Below are positions 17,170-26,205 of a DNA stretch of 64,000 nt, in pieces. This DNA is from Herminiimonas sp. (GTDB taxonomy: Bacteria; Pseudomonadota; Gammaproteobacteria; Burkholderiales; Burkholderiaceae_D): contig JAQGMR010000055.1 of the NCBI GenBank assembly GCA_028292265.1, positions 1 through 64,000 on the forward strand. Direction: 5' to 3'. Position numbers and translations under genes: made by a program. Under the pieces are notes generated by a model, which saw nothing but the letters and a program-made list of their open reading frames with translations, did not search any database and had not been told where the DNA came from. The stretch's first letter is position 1; the number at the start of each line of letters is the position of its first letter.

Positions 17170-17340
17170 GATGATTCGTTTTACTTGGGATATCTAGTTC
17201 TAACAGCGATATCTAGTTTGACTCGGAATGACTAATTTTACTCAGGACAGCCGGGTCAGCTCGGAATGACCGGTTTCGCACGGGATAACTGGTGCAAGTT
17301 GAAGTCGGCTCGTTGACTTGGGACGACTTGTACGACTGCT
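17170..17340. repeat. 19-bp imperfect tandem repeat array between ribE and ribD
   Basis: Nine successive 19-base units start at 17170, 17189, 17208, 17227, 17246, 17265, 17284, 17303 and 17322. An approximate consensus is GATGACTNGTTTGACTCGG; unit two begins and unit three repeats GATATCTAGTT exactly. Units drift towards the right. The array fills almost the whole gap upstream of ribE, which contains no gene. No FMN riboswitch consensus is visible there. Confidence 0.65.
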
Positions 17341-17386
17341 TTGACTGCGGATGACCGGGTGAGCCGGCGCCGACGACGCCGGCCCT

Positions 17387-18526
17387 TCAACCCGCGGCTT
17401 TCAGCAAGTCGGCGGAAGACTCCAGACCCGCCGGCTGCGCCACGCGCGCCAGTATGCGCAGGTCCGGGCCGACGCGCTGCACGTCGTGAAAAGACAGATT
17501 GCGCCGAGCGTGCAACGCGTCCAGCGCCTGGAGGTCAAACATGCCGCGCGCGTCGCCCAGCACGGTGGGCGCAAGATACAGCAGCAGTTCATCGACACAG
17601 TCTTCGCGGATCAGCGAGCCATTCAGCTTGAAGCCAGCTTCAACATGCAGTTCGTTTATCTGGCGTCGCCCAAGTTCCTGCATTAGCGCTGGCAAGTCGA
17701 CCTTTCCGGCTGCGTTCGGCATGAGAATAACTTCAGCCCCCTGTTCGCGCAGCGCTGCTTCGCGTTCCGCATTCGATTGCGCTGCGACGACCCATGTGCC
17801 GCCGCCTTGCAGCACGCGCGCTTGCGAGCTGATTTGCAGCCGACTGTCAATGACGATGCGGCGCGGTTGGCGTGGCGTGTCAACGGCTCGAACGTTCAAA
17901 AGCGGGTCGTCCTCCTGCACCGTGCCAATGCCGGTAAGGATGGCGCAAGCGCGGGCGCGCCACCAATGGCCGTCGTCGCGCGCTGGCTGCGATGTTATCC
18001 ATTGGCTTTCGCCGCTATGCAATGCGGTCTTGCCGTCGAGGCTGGCCGCGGTTTTCATGCGGACCCAGGGACGGCCGCGGCGCATGCGCGAAAAAAATCC
18101 AATATTGAGTTCTATAGCTTCGGTTGCCAGCAGGCCGCTTTCGACCGCAATGCCAGCGGCTTTCAGGCGCGCGAGGCCCTGCCCCTCTACCAGGGGATTG
18201 GGGTCGGTAACCGCGACTACCACCCGTGCAATGCCGGCAGCAACGAGGGCGTCGGCGCACGGCGCTGTGCGACCGTGGTGGCTGCACGGCTCAAGCGTGA
18301 CATAGGCAGTGGCGCCACGTACGTCAATGCCGCGCACCGCAGCGTGGCGTAGCGCCTCGACTTCGGCGTGGGGCTGGCCGGCGGGCTGGGTATGGCCGGC
18401 GGCAATAACTTCGCCATCCCGGACCAGGACGCAGCCAACGCGCGGATTGGGCGTGGTGATGAACATGCCCTTTGCCGCCCATTGCAGGGCTAGTTGCATG
18501 GCCTGCAGGTCGCTTTGAATTTTCAC
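17387..18526 (-). CDS. ribD: bifunctional riboflavin deaminase/reductase
   Basis: A 379-aa protein catalysing two successive steps of riboflavin synthesis: deamination of the pyrimidine, then NADPH-dependent reduction of the ribosyl side chain. The zinc deaminase motif is HAEVEAL plus EPCSHHGRTAPC in the N-terminal third. The reductase part has MKTAASLDGKTA, SQWITS and a C-terminal LHVEAG. The length is normal. It runs in the same direction as ribE, across the repeat-filled 235-bp gap. The protein ends with SADLLKAAG. Confidence 0.95.
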   Translation of the reverse strand: MKIQSDLQAMQLALQWAAKGMFITTPNPRVGCVLVRDGEVIAAGHTQPAGQPHAEVEALRHAAVRGIDVRGATAYVTLEPCSHHGRTAPCADALVAAGIARVVVAVTDPNPLVEGQGLARLKAAGIAVESGLLATEAIELNIGFFSRMRRGRPWVRMKTAASLDGKTALHSGESQWITSQPARDDGHWWRARACAILTGIGTVQEDDPLLNVRAVDTPRQPRRIVIDSRLQISSQARVLQGGGTWVVAAQSNAEREAALREQGAEVILMPNAAGKVDLPALMQELGRRQINELHVEAGFKLNGSLIREDCVDELLLYLAPTVLGDARGMFDLQALDALHARRNLSFHDVQRVGPDLRILARVAQPAGLESSADLLKAAG

Positions 18527-18582
18527 GGAAGGTGGGTGTCACCGAGGACATGGTTGGGCGGTCGGTTGACCGGTGCGCTATT

Positions 18583-19146
18583 TTAGCAAGTCGTGTCCCC
18601 CGGGCTTGCTGGAATGCAGACGCGCGCCCGGCCAAGAGCGTTGATCGAGAGCAGTCTCTGACCGGCACTCGAGGAAAACACGAAGTGTCCGTAGCGCTGT
18701 CCATTACCGGTCGCGTCACCCGGGCGCCCACTTCCAGTGTAGGCAAGATAATGCCGGTTGCCGGGGCCGAATGCATCGTCGATGTCGATGCCGCGTGGCG
18801 GGCCCGAATAGCGGGCCATGATTTCTTCGCCGGAATCGGCCCGCTGGTTGCGGTTGCGGTCGACCAATACGATCCAGCCGGAGGACCAGTTCATGCCGTC
18901 AACCGGGATGAGATGCACAGGATCGCCGCGCCGCAACGCTTCAGCACGTGTGAAGAGGACGGCTGACAGGAAATCATTCACAGTCGTGGAGAGCCGATGT
19001 CGCTGCAGCAGGCTGTCGAAGAATGGCACAGCAACCGCCGCAAGGAGCACCACAATGCCAAGTACCACGACCGCCTCGACCAGCGTGACGCCACGCTCGC
19101 GCGCTCGGCGCGGTGCAGGGCGTAGCTGTCTAGGGCTGCTGCGCAT
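18583..19146 (-). CDS. GspH/FimT-type minor pseudopilin
   Basis: A 187-aa prepilin-like protein. A basic leader ends RERG, followed by VTLVEAVVVLGIVVLLAAVAV, the type IV prepilin peptidase site and hydrophobic helix with Glu at +5. A soluble beta-rich domain with DRNRNQRAD follows, typical of FimT/GspH. A C-terminal Cys pair (VCIPASPGDTTC) may form a disulfide. It overlaps the end of the pilY1-like gene by 17 bp and is the last gene of the minor-pilin operon. Likely a minor component priming pilus assembly at the inner membrane. Confidence 0.85.
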   Translation of the reverse strand: MRSSPRQLRPAPRRARERGVTLVEAVVVLGIVVLLAAVAVPFFDSLLQRHRLSTTVNDFLSAVLFTRAEALRRGDPVHLIPVDGMNWSSGWIVLVDRNRNQRADSGEEIMARYSGPPRGIDIDDAFGPGNRHYLAYTGSGRPGDATGNGQRYGHFVFSSSAGQRLLSINALGRARVCIPASPGDTTC

Positions 19147-21133
19147 CGTGCAAGTCCGCCCAGTTGCTGATCTCGCGCCAGCCGAGGCGACCGGCGCGCG
19201 CCTTTATCCGCGCGGTGCTGCGGGCCGGGTTGGAGGGTGCCAACGGCGGCGCTCCAGCAGTCGGCGGCCCGCTAACTGGCGTGGCGACGATCGGCGGGGC
19301 GGAAGGTTCAAATACCGAGACCACCTTGTCCACCTCCTGGCCGCCGAAGCCATCGATTTCTCCCGGCCGGCTTTCCTCGCGCAGAATGCGCGGTGTCGAG
19401 AGCCAGGTGGTGGCAAGCCGGCCCGCCCTGCCATTGATGGGAAGCCCGCTCAAGGGGTCAAGGAGATAGGTGCGCGTGGCGGCCGCCTCGCCCTCGCTAC
19501 CGCCGGGAATCAGCGTATTGAAGGCAAGCACGCCATTGGTCAGGACCGGGTCGGCAATGCTGCGCTCGCCGGTCCGTCGGGAATCGGCAAAGTCGAGCAC
19601 CCAGCCGTTGGCGGAATCTGCCGCCCCGAAGATCTCGACCGTGGATGCGTCCGGTTGGTTGGCAGCCAACGTGGCAATGTGCGGCGTCAAATCCGACCGG
19701 GTCAGCCGCGCCACGCTACGGTGTTTCGGGACACCGCCGTCATCAAGCAAGGCGTAGAAGGATTGCCCACGGTCCTGCGCGGCAACCGCGTCGGATGCTT
19801 CGACATACTTGCCGGTACCGAACAAAACCAGAATGCCATTCGGCGCCCAGGCGAGCGTGGGCCTGGTCGTGATTGGTTGGCGCAGGCCGTCAGAGTCGGT
19901 CGCGACAAACATCAGAGAGGGAGTGGGAGCCTGAGGTTTTTCTTTCCAGATTAGCGGCGCAGAGAAGTCGAAGCGCCATACGTTCCCCTGCAAATCGCCG
20001 GCCCAGGCCATCGTGATGGTCCCGTCGGGGCCTGCCAGCATTGCGGGCGGACCTAGGGCATTCGCTGCCTCGGGAACCGGGTCGCCCGCCGAGAGACGAA
20101 AGTAGTTTGCCCTGGAATCCCATCCTTCTTCGGGCGGCTTGTCGAGCGACAGCAGGAAAAGTCGTCCAACCGAAGAACCATCCGTGTGGCCGGTACCCGC
20201 ATAGGCGTTATAGCCTCCGGGAACTACCACCATGTCCGCCACGCGCGCGGTACCTTCCTTCGTCACGACGCGGAATCGCGCGAACTGCGGCGCACTGCTG
20301 AGGTACCCCATGCCCTTGTTATCTGCATCGGTGAACTCGAACAATACATTGCGGGCGGTGAAGCCTTCCGGATCACTGACGTCCACCGCTACGACGCCTT
20401 GTGCGCTGCTACCCAGGCCGCTTGCGAGCACCGTTTTCCAGGCGCCGCCAATCCGCACATCCATCGATGCAAGCGCGGCGCCCAGCCAGTGTGTTGGTGT
20501 CGTGGGGGTGCCTCCTTGCGCGGGGACTGGTACAACCCGGGGCCGGTAGCTGAAAAGTCGCCTGCCGTTGTCGGCGCGGAAGGACTGGATGCTGCCGGCG
20601 TTCGTGTGCACATAAACCGCATCCGGGCGCGCGCCATACGTGGCAGCGAAGCGTAGATCGCCATCCGATTTGGGCAATGGGCCAGGATGCACAACGAACA
20701 GAGGCGCACTGTCAGGCATGGCCGGACCGGCAGGCACGACGTTGATTACTGCACTGCCTCTTCTTGGTGGGGGCGGTGGCTCCGCGACGAGCGGCGTACT
20801 CCAGATGACGCTGCGAGATCGATCCTGAGCAACGCTAAACTCTGCGCCGAATGGACTTCGAGAGATTGCGCCGCTGCCCTGTGCAATGTCCACGCGGCTT
20901 TCGTAGAGTCCGTCGTTCTCGCCATCCGTCACCAATGCATAGCCGACGCTTCCGTTTCGGCCGACCGACATGAGCGCCGGAAGCGGCGCATCCGGGAATT
21001 CAACCGCGCGAGCCTCCGTGTTTGCGGACCTGCCATGCCGGGCGCTAATTAGTCCCATCGCGATGAAAGCCACAAGCATGATGACTGCCGCCAGCAGGCG
21101 ACGCCACGACTGGGGCCGCGGTGGCCGGCTCAC
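19130..21133 (-). CDS. pilY1: short PilY1-like pilus tip/assembly protein
   Basis: A 667-aa protein with an N-terminal membrane or signal segment (LLAAVIMLVAFIAMGLIS). The body matches the C-terminal beta-propeller of PilY1: FAATYGARPDAVYVHTNAG, LFSYRPR, HWLGAALASMDVRIGGAW, VVAVDVSDPEGF, VVPGGYNAYAG, WAGDLQGNVWRFDFS, ILVLFGTGKYVE. The N-terminal von Willebrand A region of classical PilY1 (usually 1000 aa or more) is missing, and the usual calcium loop is weak (AGPDGTITMAWAGDLQGN). It sits between pilX and the FimT-like gene with overlapping ends. It probably works with minor pilins in pilus extension or adhesion. Confidence 0.8.
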   Translation of the reverse strand: MSRPPRPQSWRRLLAAVIMLVAFIAMGLISARHGRSANTEARAVEFPDAPLPALMSVGRNGSVGYALVTDGENDGLYESRVDIAQGSGAISRSPFGAEFSVAQDRSRSVIWSTPLVAEPPPPPRRGSAVINVVPAGPAMPDSAPLFVVHPGPLPKSDGDLRFAATYGARPDAVYVHTNAGSIQSFRADNGRRLFSYRPRVVPVPAQGGTPTTPTHWLGAALASMDVRIGGAWKTVLASGLGSSAQGVVAVDVSDPEGFTARNVLFEFTDADNKGMGYLSSAPQFARFRVVTKEGTARVADMVVVPGGYNAYAGTGHTDGSSVGRLFLLSLDKPPEEGWDSRANYFRLSAGDPVPEAANALGPPAMLAGPDGTITMAWAGDLQGNVWRFDFSAPLIWKEKPQAPTPSLMFVATDSDGLRQPITTRPTLAWAPNGILVLFGTGKYVEASDAVAAQDRGQSFYALLDDGGVPKHRSVARLTRSDLTPHIATLAANQPDASTVEIFGAADSANGWVLDFADSRRTGERSIADPVLTNGVLAFNTLIPGGSEGEAAATRTYLLDPLSGLPINGRAGRLATTWLSTPRILREESRPGEIDGFGGQEVDKVVSVFEPSAPPIVATPVSGPPTAGAPPLAPSNPARSTARIKARAGRLGWREISNWADLHDAQQP

Positions 21134-21744
21134 GCGGCGCCAACTTTGCGATAAAAAATTTGCAGCACCACCCGCGTCGCTTCATGCGAGCCGAAGCCCA
21201 TGGCCGTGATGCGATAGAGCGCGCCGACCTGCCCTGCTACAGCGCTGTAACCGCGCTGCTGATAAGGTAGCAGCTCGATCAGGTAACGGGGCAACTTCGC
21301 CGGCAAGGTGCCAACGCCGGTCGGCATGCGGCGCCCTGTAAACCTGCCGAAGGCGACGGTTCGCGCTGAAGCGGAGGATGCGTCGGCGAAGTCCACACTC
21401 ACCCAGGCGGGCACGGCTTCGTCGGGCCGGGTGCAAAGGCCGAGAGCGATGTTGTTGATGCCCGCGCCACAGCCATCAACGAATCCGTCGCCATGATCTG
21501 GCGAGAACAGGGCGCTGCGCGACAAGGCGGAATTGGGCGAATGCTCAATGTCGATCTGCGCATCGATCAGAGCTGCTTCGGCGGACTCCAGCGCCACCTG
21601 ACGATCCCTGGTACCCCGTGCCGCGTGTTCGTTTTGCACGGCGATCCGGGTCGCTGAAACGCCCAGCATGAATGTCGCCAGCAACATCACCAGGGCGACT
21701 ACGAGCGAGGCGCCACGTTGCATGGCGGACAGCGGCCGCATCAT
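21130..21744 (-). CDS. pilX: PilX-type minor pilin assembly protein
   Basis: A 204-aa protein. The N-terminus QRGASLVVALVMLLATFMLGVSATRIAVQNE is the PilX N-terminal helix, here without a canonical Glu+5. The downstream region has a PilX-like helical spine (ALESAEAALIDAQ). It overlaps pilW upstream and pilY1 downstream by 4 bp each. It is expected to be part of the minor-pilin complex in the inner membrane. Confidence 0.85.
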   Translation of the reverse strand: MMRPLSAMQRGASLVVALVMLLATFMLGVSATRIAVQNEHAARGTRDRQVALESAEAALIDAQIDIEHSPNSALSRSALFSPDHGDGFVDGCGAGINNIALGLCTRPDEAVPAWVSVDFADASSASARTVAFGRFTGRRMPTGVGTLPAKLPRYLIELLPYQQRGYSAVAGQVGALYRITAMGFGSHEATRVVLQIFYRKVGAA

Positions 21745-22871
21745 GCCGGACTGTTCCTTGCCGCGCTCGCAGAATTGCGCAGTTGAATCGTGCCCGAATA
21801 GAGCCGACGCATCCGACTCGCGCTGACATCGACGGCACTGAAGTGGGCGCCGTCGTCGGTAGCGCCGGCCAGCGCGGTGTACTGCTCGCCGAATAAATGG
21901 AATTCCTTTTGCGCGGCGCTGCTGCCCCGTGCACCGCCTGCTTGCGCAATGCCTGATTGCGCACTGTCTGCCTGTGCGCTGGCTGCCTGTGCAGAGCCTG
22001 CATCTGCGTTCTCGCCGCGAACCAGCAAGGCGACCCTGATCGCCACCACCTTGTTCCAGTTGCTGCGACGCTTGCTGTCTGAAGTGGCGGTCGCCGCGTC
22101 AGGCTGGCCAGTGCCCTGCGCATCGTCCATTGCGCGAACCGCGCTTGCATTCACGAAGCGGTCCGCGCGCCCGTCGCCATCGTTGTCCAGCCCATATAAA
22201 AGCTGGAACACCTCAATGCCAGATACGATGGCATCGCTCTTCCAGGACTGATTGCCCGCGGCGCTGGTGCCCTGGTATTTGCAGCGCAGTTCCGGTTCTC
22301 CGCTGGACGAGTCCAGCGCGACATAGAAAACGCTCCAGCCGCGATCGAGATCTAAATCAAGCGGTTCGCCAACCCCGAACCCGGCACAGTTGACAGTGCT
22401 GCCGTCGCCGCTGGTCCCCCCACCGCTGCCGGCATACCGTAACAGGAGGACATCGCTGCCGTTGACGGCCTGCGCAGTCGACAGCGCAGACAACAATGCC
22501 GAGGACGATGCTGTCAGGCCGCGCGCGTCGAACCCAAGCACGTCGGGCAAGCGCGACGCCACATCGGCGTGGCCGGCATCCTTCTGTGCCAGGTTCAGCC
22601 AACCGGCTTGCCGCACTGCCCTGCTTAGCACCTCGATCGCAATACGGCCCGTGTCCTGGACCCGGGCGTCATCGTTCTGAAAGGCGTAGCCGCTGCGGGC
22701 CGACATGAAGAGCGCCGTCGCCACCAGCGCAAGCGTGAGGCCAATCGCGGTAGCTACCATCAATTCCACCATGCCGAGGCCGCGCATGCGGCGTATGTCG
22801 CACCGGCCGCGCATCTGGGTGTTGCCGCACTTGCCGCACCTGTCATACATACCGCGCCTGCCGCGATTCAT
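21741..22871 (-). CDS. pilW: PilW-type minor pilin
   Basis: A 376-aa protein. The leader ends RRMRGLG, then MVELMVATAIGLTLALVATAL, a clear prepilin peptidase site with Glu. The central globular region is typical of PilW (RIAIEVLSRAVRQAGW, GSDVLLLRYAGSGG). A low-complexity Ala/Gln/Ser insertion (AQAASAQADSAQSGIAQAG) lies in the second half and is encoded by short degenerate repeats near 21930-22010. It overlaps pilV by an ATGA junction. Several Met residues precede the leader, so the exact start is uncertain. Confidence 0.85.
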   Translation of the reverse strand: MNRGRRGMYDRCGKCGNTQMRGRCDIRRMRGLGMVELMVATAIGLTLALVATALFMSARSGYAFQNDDARVQDTGRIAIEVLSRAVRQAGWLNLAQKDAGHADVASRLPDVLGFDARGLTASSSALLSALSTAQAVNGSDVLLLRYAGSGGGTSGDGSTVNCAGFGVGEPLDLDLDRGWSVFYVALDSSSGEPELRCKYQGTSAAGNQSWKSDAIVSGIEVFQLLYGLDNDGDGRADRFVNASAVRAMDDAQGTGQPDAATATSDSKRRSNWNKVVAIRVALLVRGENADAGSAQAASAQADSAQSGIAQAGGARGSSAAQKEFHLFGEQYTALAGATDDGAHFSAVDVSASRMRRLYSGTIQLRNSASAARNSPA

Positions 22872-23488
22872 TCCAGGTCCTCAGGCGTTGCCACGGCAAC
22901 TACGAGCGAGGGAGGCGGATCATTCTGCGTAGTGCCCGAGAGTGCCTCGGCCGCGCCGCGCCAACCCAGCTTGATTACCAGAGGATCAGACTTGCCGTCA
23001 GTGCATTCCCATGCGTAAGCACCCAAGTGGATTTGCCACGGTGCGCCATCGCGGCAGATGAGCACATGAGCTTGCGGCAATGACCGGTCTATCTTCCCCT
23101 GCAACTCTGCCAGATCGACTTGCGCCCGCTGCTGCACAGTGCAGTCCGACTGGAAGCATGTGTCCGCCGCAGCGGCCTGTTTGCCGCCCTGAGACCGGTA
23201 ATCCATTTGCATGAGCAGTTCCCGTCCAGCGACCTTTGTCGCTCCCGCCCTCAAATGCTCGGCGATATCCGCCGCGAGATGGACCGCTGCTGTTTGCATG
23301 GCCGACTGCTGCGCGGTCCGCAGGGCAGCAAGCTGGAGCGCAACGCAGCCGATTACGCCGATCGACAATACGAAGATGGACGCGAAGACTTCGATCATCA
23401 TGAAGCCTGCTGCGTGCCGCCTTCGCGCTCCTGTCGCCTGCCAAATCCCCAGTCCTGTCGCCGCTCTACTGCCCGAGCCCTGCTTCAT
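22868..23488 (-). CDS. pilV: PilV-type minor pilin
   Basis: A 206-aa protein, first gene of the minor-pilin operon. The long leader ends RRRHAAG, then FMMIEVFASIFVLSIGVIGC, giving the prepilin cleavage site and Glu. The PilV hallmark ALRTAQQSAMQTAAVHLAADIAEHLRAG follows, and there are internal Cys residues (DTCFQSDCTVQQ). Expression presumably starts from the 110-bp gap after the nrdR terminator. Confidence 0.85.
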   Translation of the reverse strand: MKQGSGSRAATGLGIWQATGARRRHAAGFMMIEVFASIFVLSIGVIGCVALQLAALRTAQQSAMQTAAVHLAADIAEHLRAGATKVAGRELLMQMDYRSQGGKQAAAADTCFQSDCTVQQRAQVDLAELQGKIDRSLPQAHVLICRDGAPWQIHLGAYAWECTDGKSDPLVIKLGWRGAAEALSGTTQNDPPPSLVVAVATPEDLE

Positions 23489-23598
23489 TGCCGCTCCCGA
23501 AAGTAAATATCAACGCTCATACCCGCCTCGATGGGCACCGATATCCTTGGTTGCACGCCCCGGTCGATTATCGTTTTGACAACAAATCGCATAACAAA

Positions 23599-23619
23599 AA
23601 GCCGCGCACAGCGCGGCTT
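23599..23619 (-). terminator. intrinsic terminator of nrdR
   Basis: AAGCCGCGC (23599-23607), loop ACA, GCGCGGCTT (23611-23619). Read on the minus strand the hairpin is followed by TTTTTG, four bases after the nrdR stop. Confidence 0.8.
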
Positions 23620-23622
23620 AAA

Positions 23623-24105
23623 TCAATCGACCGATTTGGTACTTGTTCTTTTGCGCTCGCGACCTACTTCGGCAATCGCATCTTCGAATTCGGCAACGTC
23701 TTCGAAGCTTCTGTAGACGGAGGCAAAGCGGACATAAGCGATCTTGTCGAGTCGCTTCAATTCGCGCATCACCAGCTCGCCAATTTGGCCAGACATCACT
23801 TCCCGCTCGCCACTCGACAGCAGCTTCTCTTCGATGCGATGGATGGCAGCATCCACTGCATCGGCCGAGACCGGACGCTTGCGTAGCGCAAGCATCAGAC
23901 TCGCGCGCAGCTTGGGCGCCTCGAATTCGGTACGGCTGCCGTTCTTCTTGACGATGACCGGCATCGCCAGCTCAATCCGTTCGTAAGTAGTGAAGCGCTT
24001 CTCGCAGCTATTGCAGCGGCGCCGCCGCCGGATGCTGTCGCCCTCCTCCGACACACGGGTGTCCAGGACCTGGGTTTCTTCATGCTGGCAGAACGGACAT
24101 TTCAT
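23623..24105 (-). CDS. nrdR: transcriptional repressor NrdR
   Basis: A 160-aa zinc-ribbon/ATP-cone repressor of ribonucleotide reductase genes. The N-terminal ribbon shows [15 protein letters not shown] and [17 protein letters not shown], and the ATP-cone region reads [20 protein letters not shown]. The length is standard. It is followed by a strong terminator and lies downstream of glyA on the same strand, a common betaproteobacterial arrangement. Confidence 0.97.
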   Translation of the reverse strand: MKCPFCQHEETQVLDTRVSEEGDSIRRRRRCNSCEKRFTTYERIELAMPVIVKKNGSRTEFEAPKLRASLMLALRKRPVSADAVDAAIHRIEEKLLSSGEREVMSGQIGELVMRELKRLDKIAYVRFASVYRSFEDVAEFEDAIAEVGRERKRTSTKSVD

Positions 24106-24414
24106 GAGGGGACTTGTGAAGAAAACCGTTATGGGCGACCGGTCGGCCGGACCACCGACTTACCCCGAAAATAGATGAGTCGTTATGAGAATATTGTGCG
24201 GTGGTTCCAGTCAATCAAGTTGGAAAAGTATAGGGGCCAACACCACGTTTGCAACCTGCATTTTGAGCGACCGCAATCGCACCGACCAATTCACAACAGT
24301 GCGCCAACAAAGACCGACTTCACGGACTGACTTCCGCGCGGACGTTCACTCGCTCGCGGCCACTCGGTTCATACCGGTAACCGCGAACGAAAAACGCCCG
24401 ATGTTCGAACTGCC
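24106..24414. other. 309-bp gap between glyA and nrdR
   Basis: No gene recognised. Presumably it holds the nrdR promoter; no clear hexamers or glyA terminator are seen. One short plus-strand frame (24185-24427) looks spurious. Confidence 0.4.
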
Positions 24415-25662
24415 TCAGGCGCCGTAGACCGGAAATGCGTCCGTCATTTTTTTCACTTCCGCCTTAACGCGCTCAATGGTTGCGGCGTCATGCGGATTGT
24501 CGAGCACGTCGGCAATCAGGTTGCCGACCTTGACTGATTCAGCCTCTTTGAAGCCGCGTGTAGTCATGGCCGGGCTACCAAGGCGAATGCCCGATGTGAC
24601 GAATGGTTTCTCGGGATCGTTCGGTATTGCGTTCTTGTTGCACGTCATGTGGGCCGAACCGAGGATGGCTTCCGCTTCCTTGCCAGTGATTTTCTTGGCA
24701 CGCAAATCGACCAGCATGACGTGCGATTCAGTGCGACCCGAAACGATGCGCAGGCCGCGTGAAATAAGAGTCTTTGCAAGAGCGTCGGCGTTCTTCACTA
24801 CCTGCTGCTGATAGGCCTTGAATTCGGGGCCAAGCGCTTCCTTGAAGGCTACTGCCTTTGCCGCAATAACATGCATTAGCGGACCGCCCTGGATGCCCGG
24901 GAAAATCGCCGAATTGATGGCTTTCTCGTACTCGGCCTTCATCAAGATTACGCCACCGCGCGGACCGCGCAGCGATTTGTGCGTGGTGGAGGTGACGAAG
25001 TCGGCATGCGGCACCGGATTCGGATAAACGCCTGCGGCGATCAGCCCGGCGTAGTGCGCCATGTCGACCATGAAATAAGCGCCGACTGCTTTCGCCACTT
25101 TGGCGAAGCGCTCGAAATCAATCTTCAACGAATAGGCCGAGGCACCGGCGATGATCAGCTTCGGCTTCTTTTCGTGGGCCAGGCGTTCCATCGCGTCGTA
25201 GTCGATTTCTTCCTTCTCGTTCAAGCCGTAGGAGACGACGTTGAACCACTTTCCCGACATGTTCAGCGCCATGCCGTGCGTAAGGTGGCCGCCTTCAGCA
25301 AGCGACATGCCCATAATGGTGTCGCCCGGCTTTAGCATCGCGAAGAACACGCCCTGATTAGCCTGCGAGCCGGAGTTTGGCTGCACGTTTGCGGCTTCTG
25401 CGCCGAACAGCTTCTTGAGGCGATCAATGGCAAGCGTCTCGGCCATGTCGACATATTCGCAACCGCCGTAATAGCGCTTGCCGGGGTATCCCTCGGCATA
25501 CTTGTTGGTGAGTTGGGTGCCCTGCGCTTCCATCACGGCCGGCGAGGTGTAGTTCTCGGACGCGATCAGTTCGATATGCTCCTGCTGGCGCTTGTTTTCA
25601 AGCTGGATCGCGGACCACAGTTCCGGATCGACTTTTGCAATGGTTTGGTCTTTGCTAAACAT
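24415..25662 (-). CDS. glyA: serine hydroxymethyltransferase
   Basis: A 415-aa PLP enzyme that interconverts serine and glycine and feeds one-carbon units to tetrahydrofolate. The start is MFSKDQTI at 25662, with GGAG 6 bases upstream; an in-frame ATG ten codons earlier is less likely. Motifs: [34 protein letters not shown], the PLP lysine in [15 protein letters not shown], and [14 protein letters not shown]. The length matches the family. It relates metabolically to folD at the right edge, though not by operon. Confidence 0.97.
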   Translation of the reverse strand: MFSKDQTIAKVDPELWSAIQLENKRQQEHIELIASENYTSPAVMEAQGTQLTNKYAEGYPGKRYYGGCEYVDMAETLAIDRLKKLFGAEAANVQPNSGSQANQGVFFAMLKPGDTIMGMSLAEGGHLTHGMALNMSGKWFNVVSYGLNEKEEIDYDAMERLAHEKKPKLIIAGASAYSLKIDFERFAKVAKAVGAYFMVDMAHYAGLIAAGVYPNPVPHADFVTSTTHKSLRGPRGGVILMKAEYEKAINSAIFPGIQGGPLMHVIAAKAVAFKEALGPEFKAYQQQVVKNADALAKTLISRGLRIVSGRTESHVMLVDLRAKKITGKEAEAILGSAHMTCNKNAIPNDPEKPFVTSGIRLGSPAMTTRGFKEAESVKVGNLIADVLDNPHDAATIERVKAEVKKMTDAFPVYGA

Positions 25663-26205
25663 GGAAACTCCAGTCGGTAGAGTGGATTTCAAGCCAGAAC
25701 GGAATGTGCGTCGGAAGGCCAGACAAGGATTGCGCGGACAGCCTCAGACACACATACCATCAGGGCTGCCCAGGCGCACGGCGTTGAAATCTCACGCTTC
25801 CCGGTGGGTGCCCACCTATTGCCGACGCTGAAGAGCGACGGTTTTTTCGCCAGTCACGTGAGACGAAATGGTCAGACATTGTAATTTATGGCCGGGAATT
25901 CGGCAACGAGCGGGACAGTTGATGGCGCGACCGTGGATAACGGGCCGGTGCGGCACGCGCAGCCGGTTCCAACGGGTCGGGCGACCAGTCGGCCCCAGCC
26001 GGGCGACCGCGGGAACGATCAAGGATGCGTCGACCAAAGGGTAGGCGAGCAATCGAACGATCACAGGCAAGCGGCGGGCGAGCGGTTGAGGCAAGCGGCG
26101 GGTAAGCAATCGGACAACTAGTGGCACTCGGGCTGTGCCGGCTTGTTCCAGCGCTCAATCAGCTACAATTTGTCCTTTCCAAACAGACAGCACAAGGGCA
26201 CAAGC
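25663..26205. other. 540-bp divergent intergenic region between glyA and ydfG-like gene
   Basis: No gene is supported. Both promoters should be here. The right half is GC-rich and repetitive: AGGCAAGCGGCGGG occurs at 26065-26078 and 26089-26102 (period 24), in a stretch of related GCGGGCGAGC-like words. No glycine riboswitch consensus was found. Confidence 0.45.

Noticed and set aside
17152-17386. FMN riboswitch upstream of ribE
   Set aside because: The AGGGGCAGGGTGAAATTCCC-type core is absent; the gap is a 19-bp repeat array instead.
17499-20656. Several long open frames on the plus strand opposite ribD and pilY1
   Set aside because: They lie antisense to well-supported genes in high-GC sequence, lack ribosome-binding sites and encode low-complexity Arg/Ser/Pro-rich peptides.
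25663-25900. Glycine riboswitch upstream of glyA
   Set aside because: I looked for the conserved aptamer words on the minus strand and found none.
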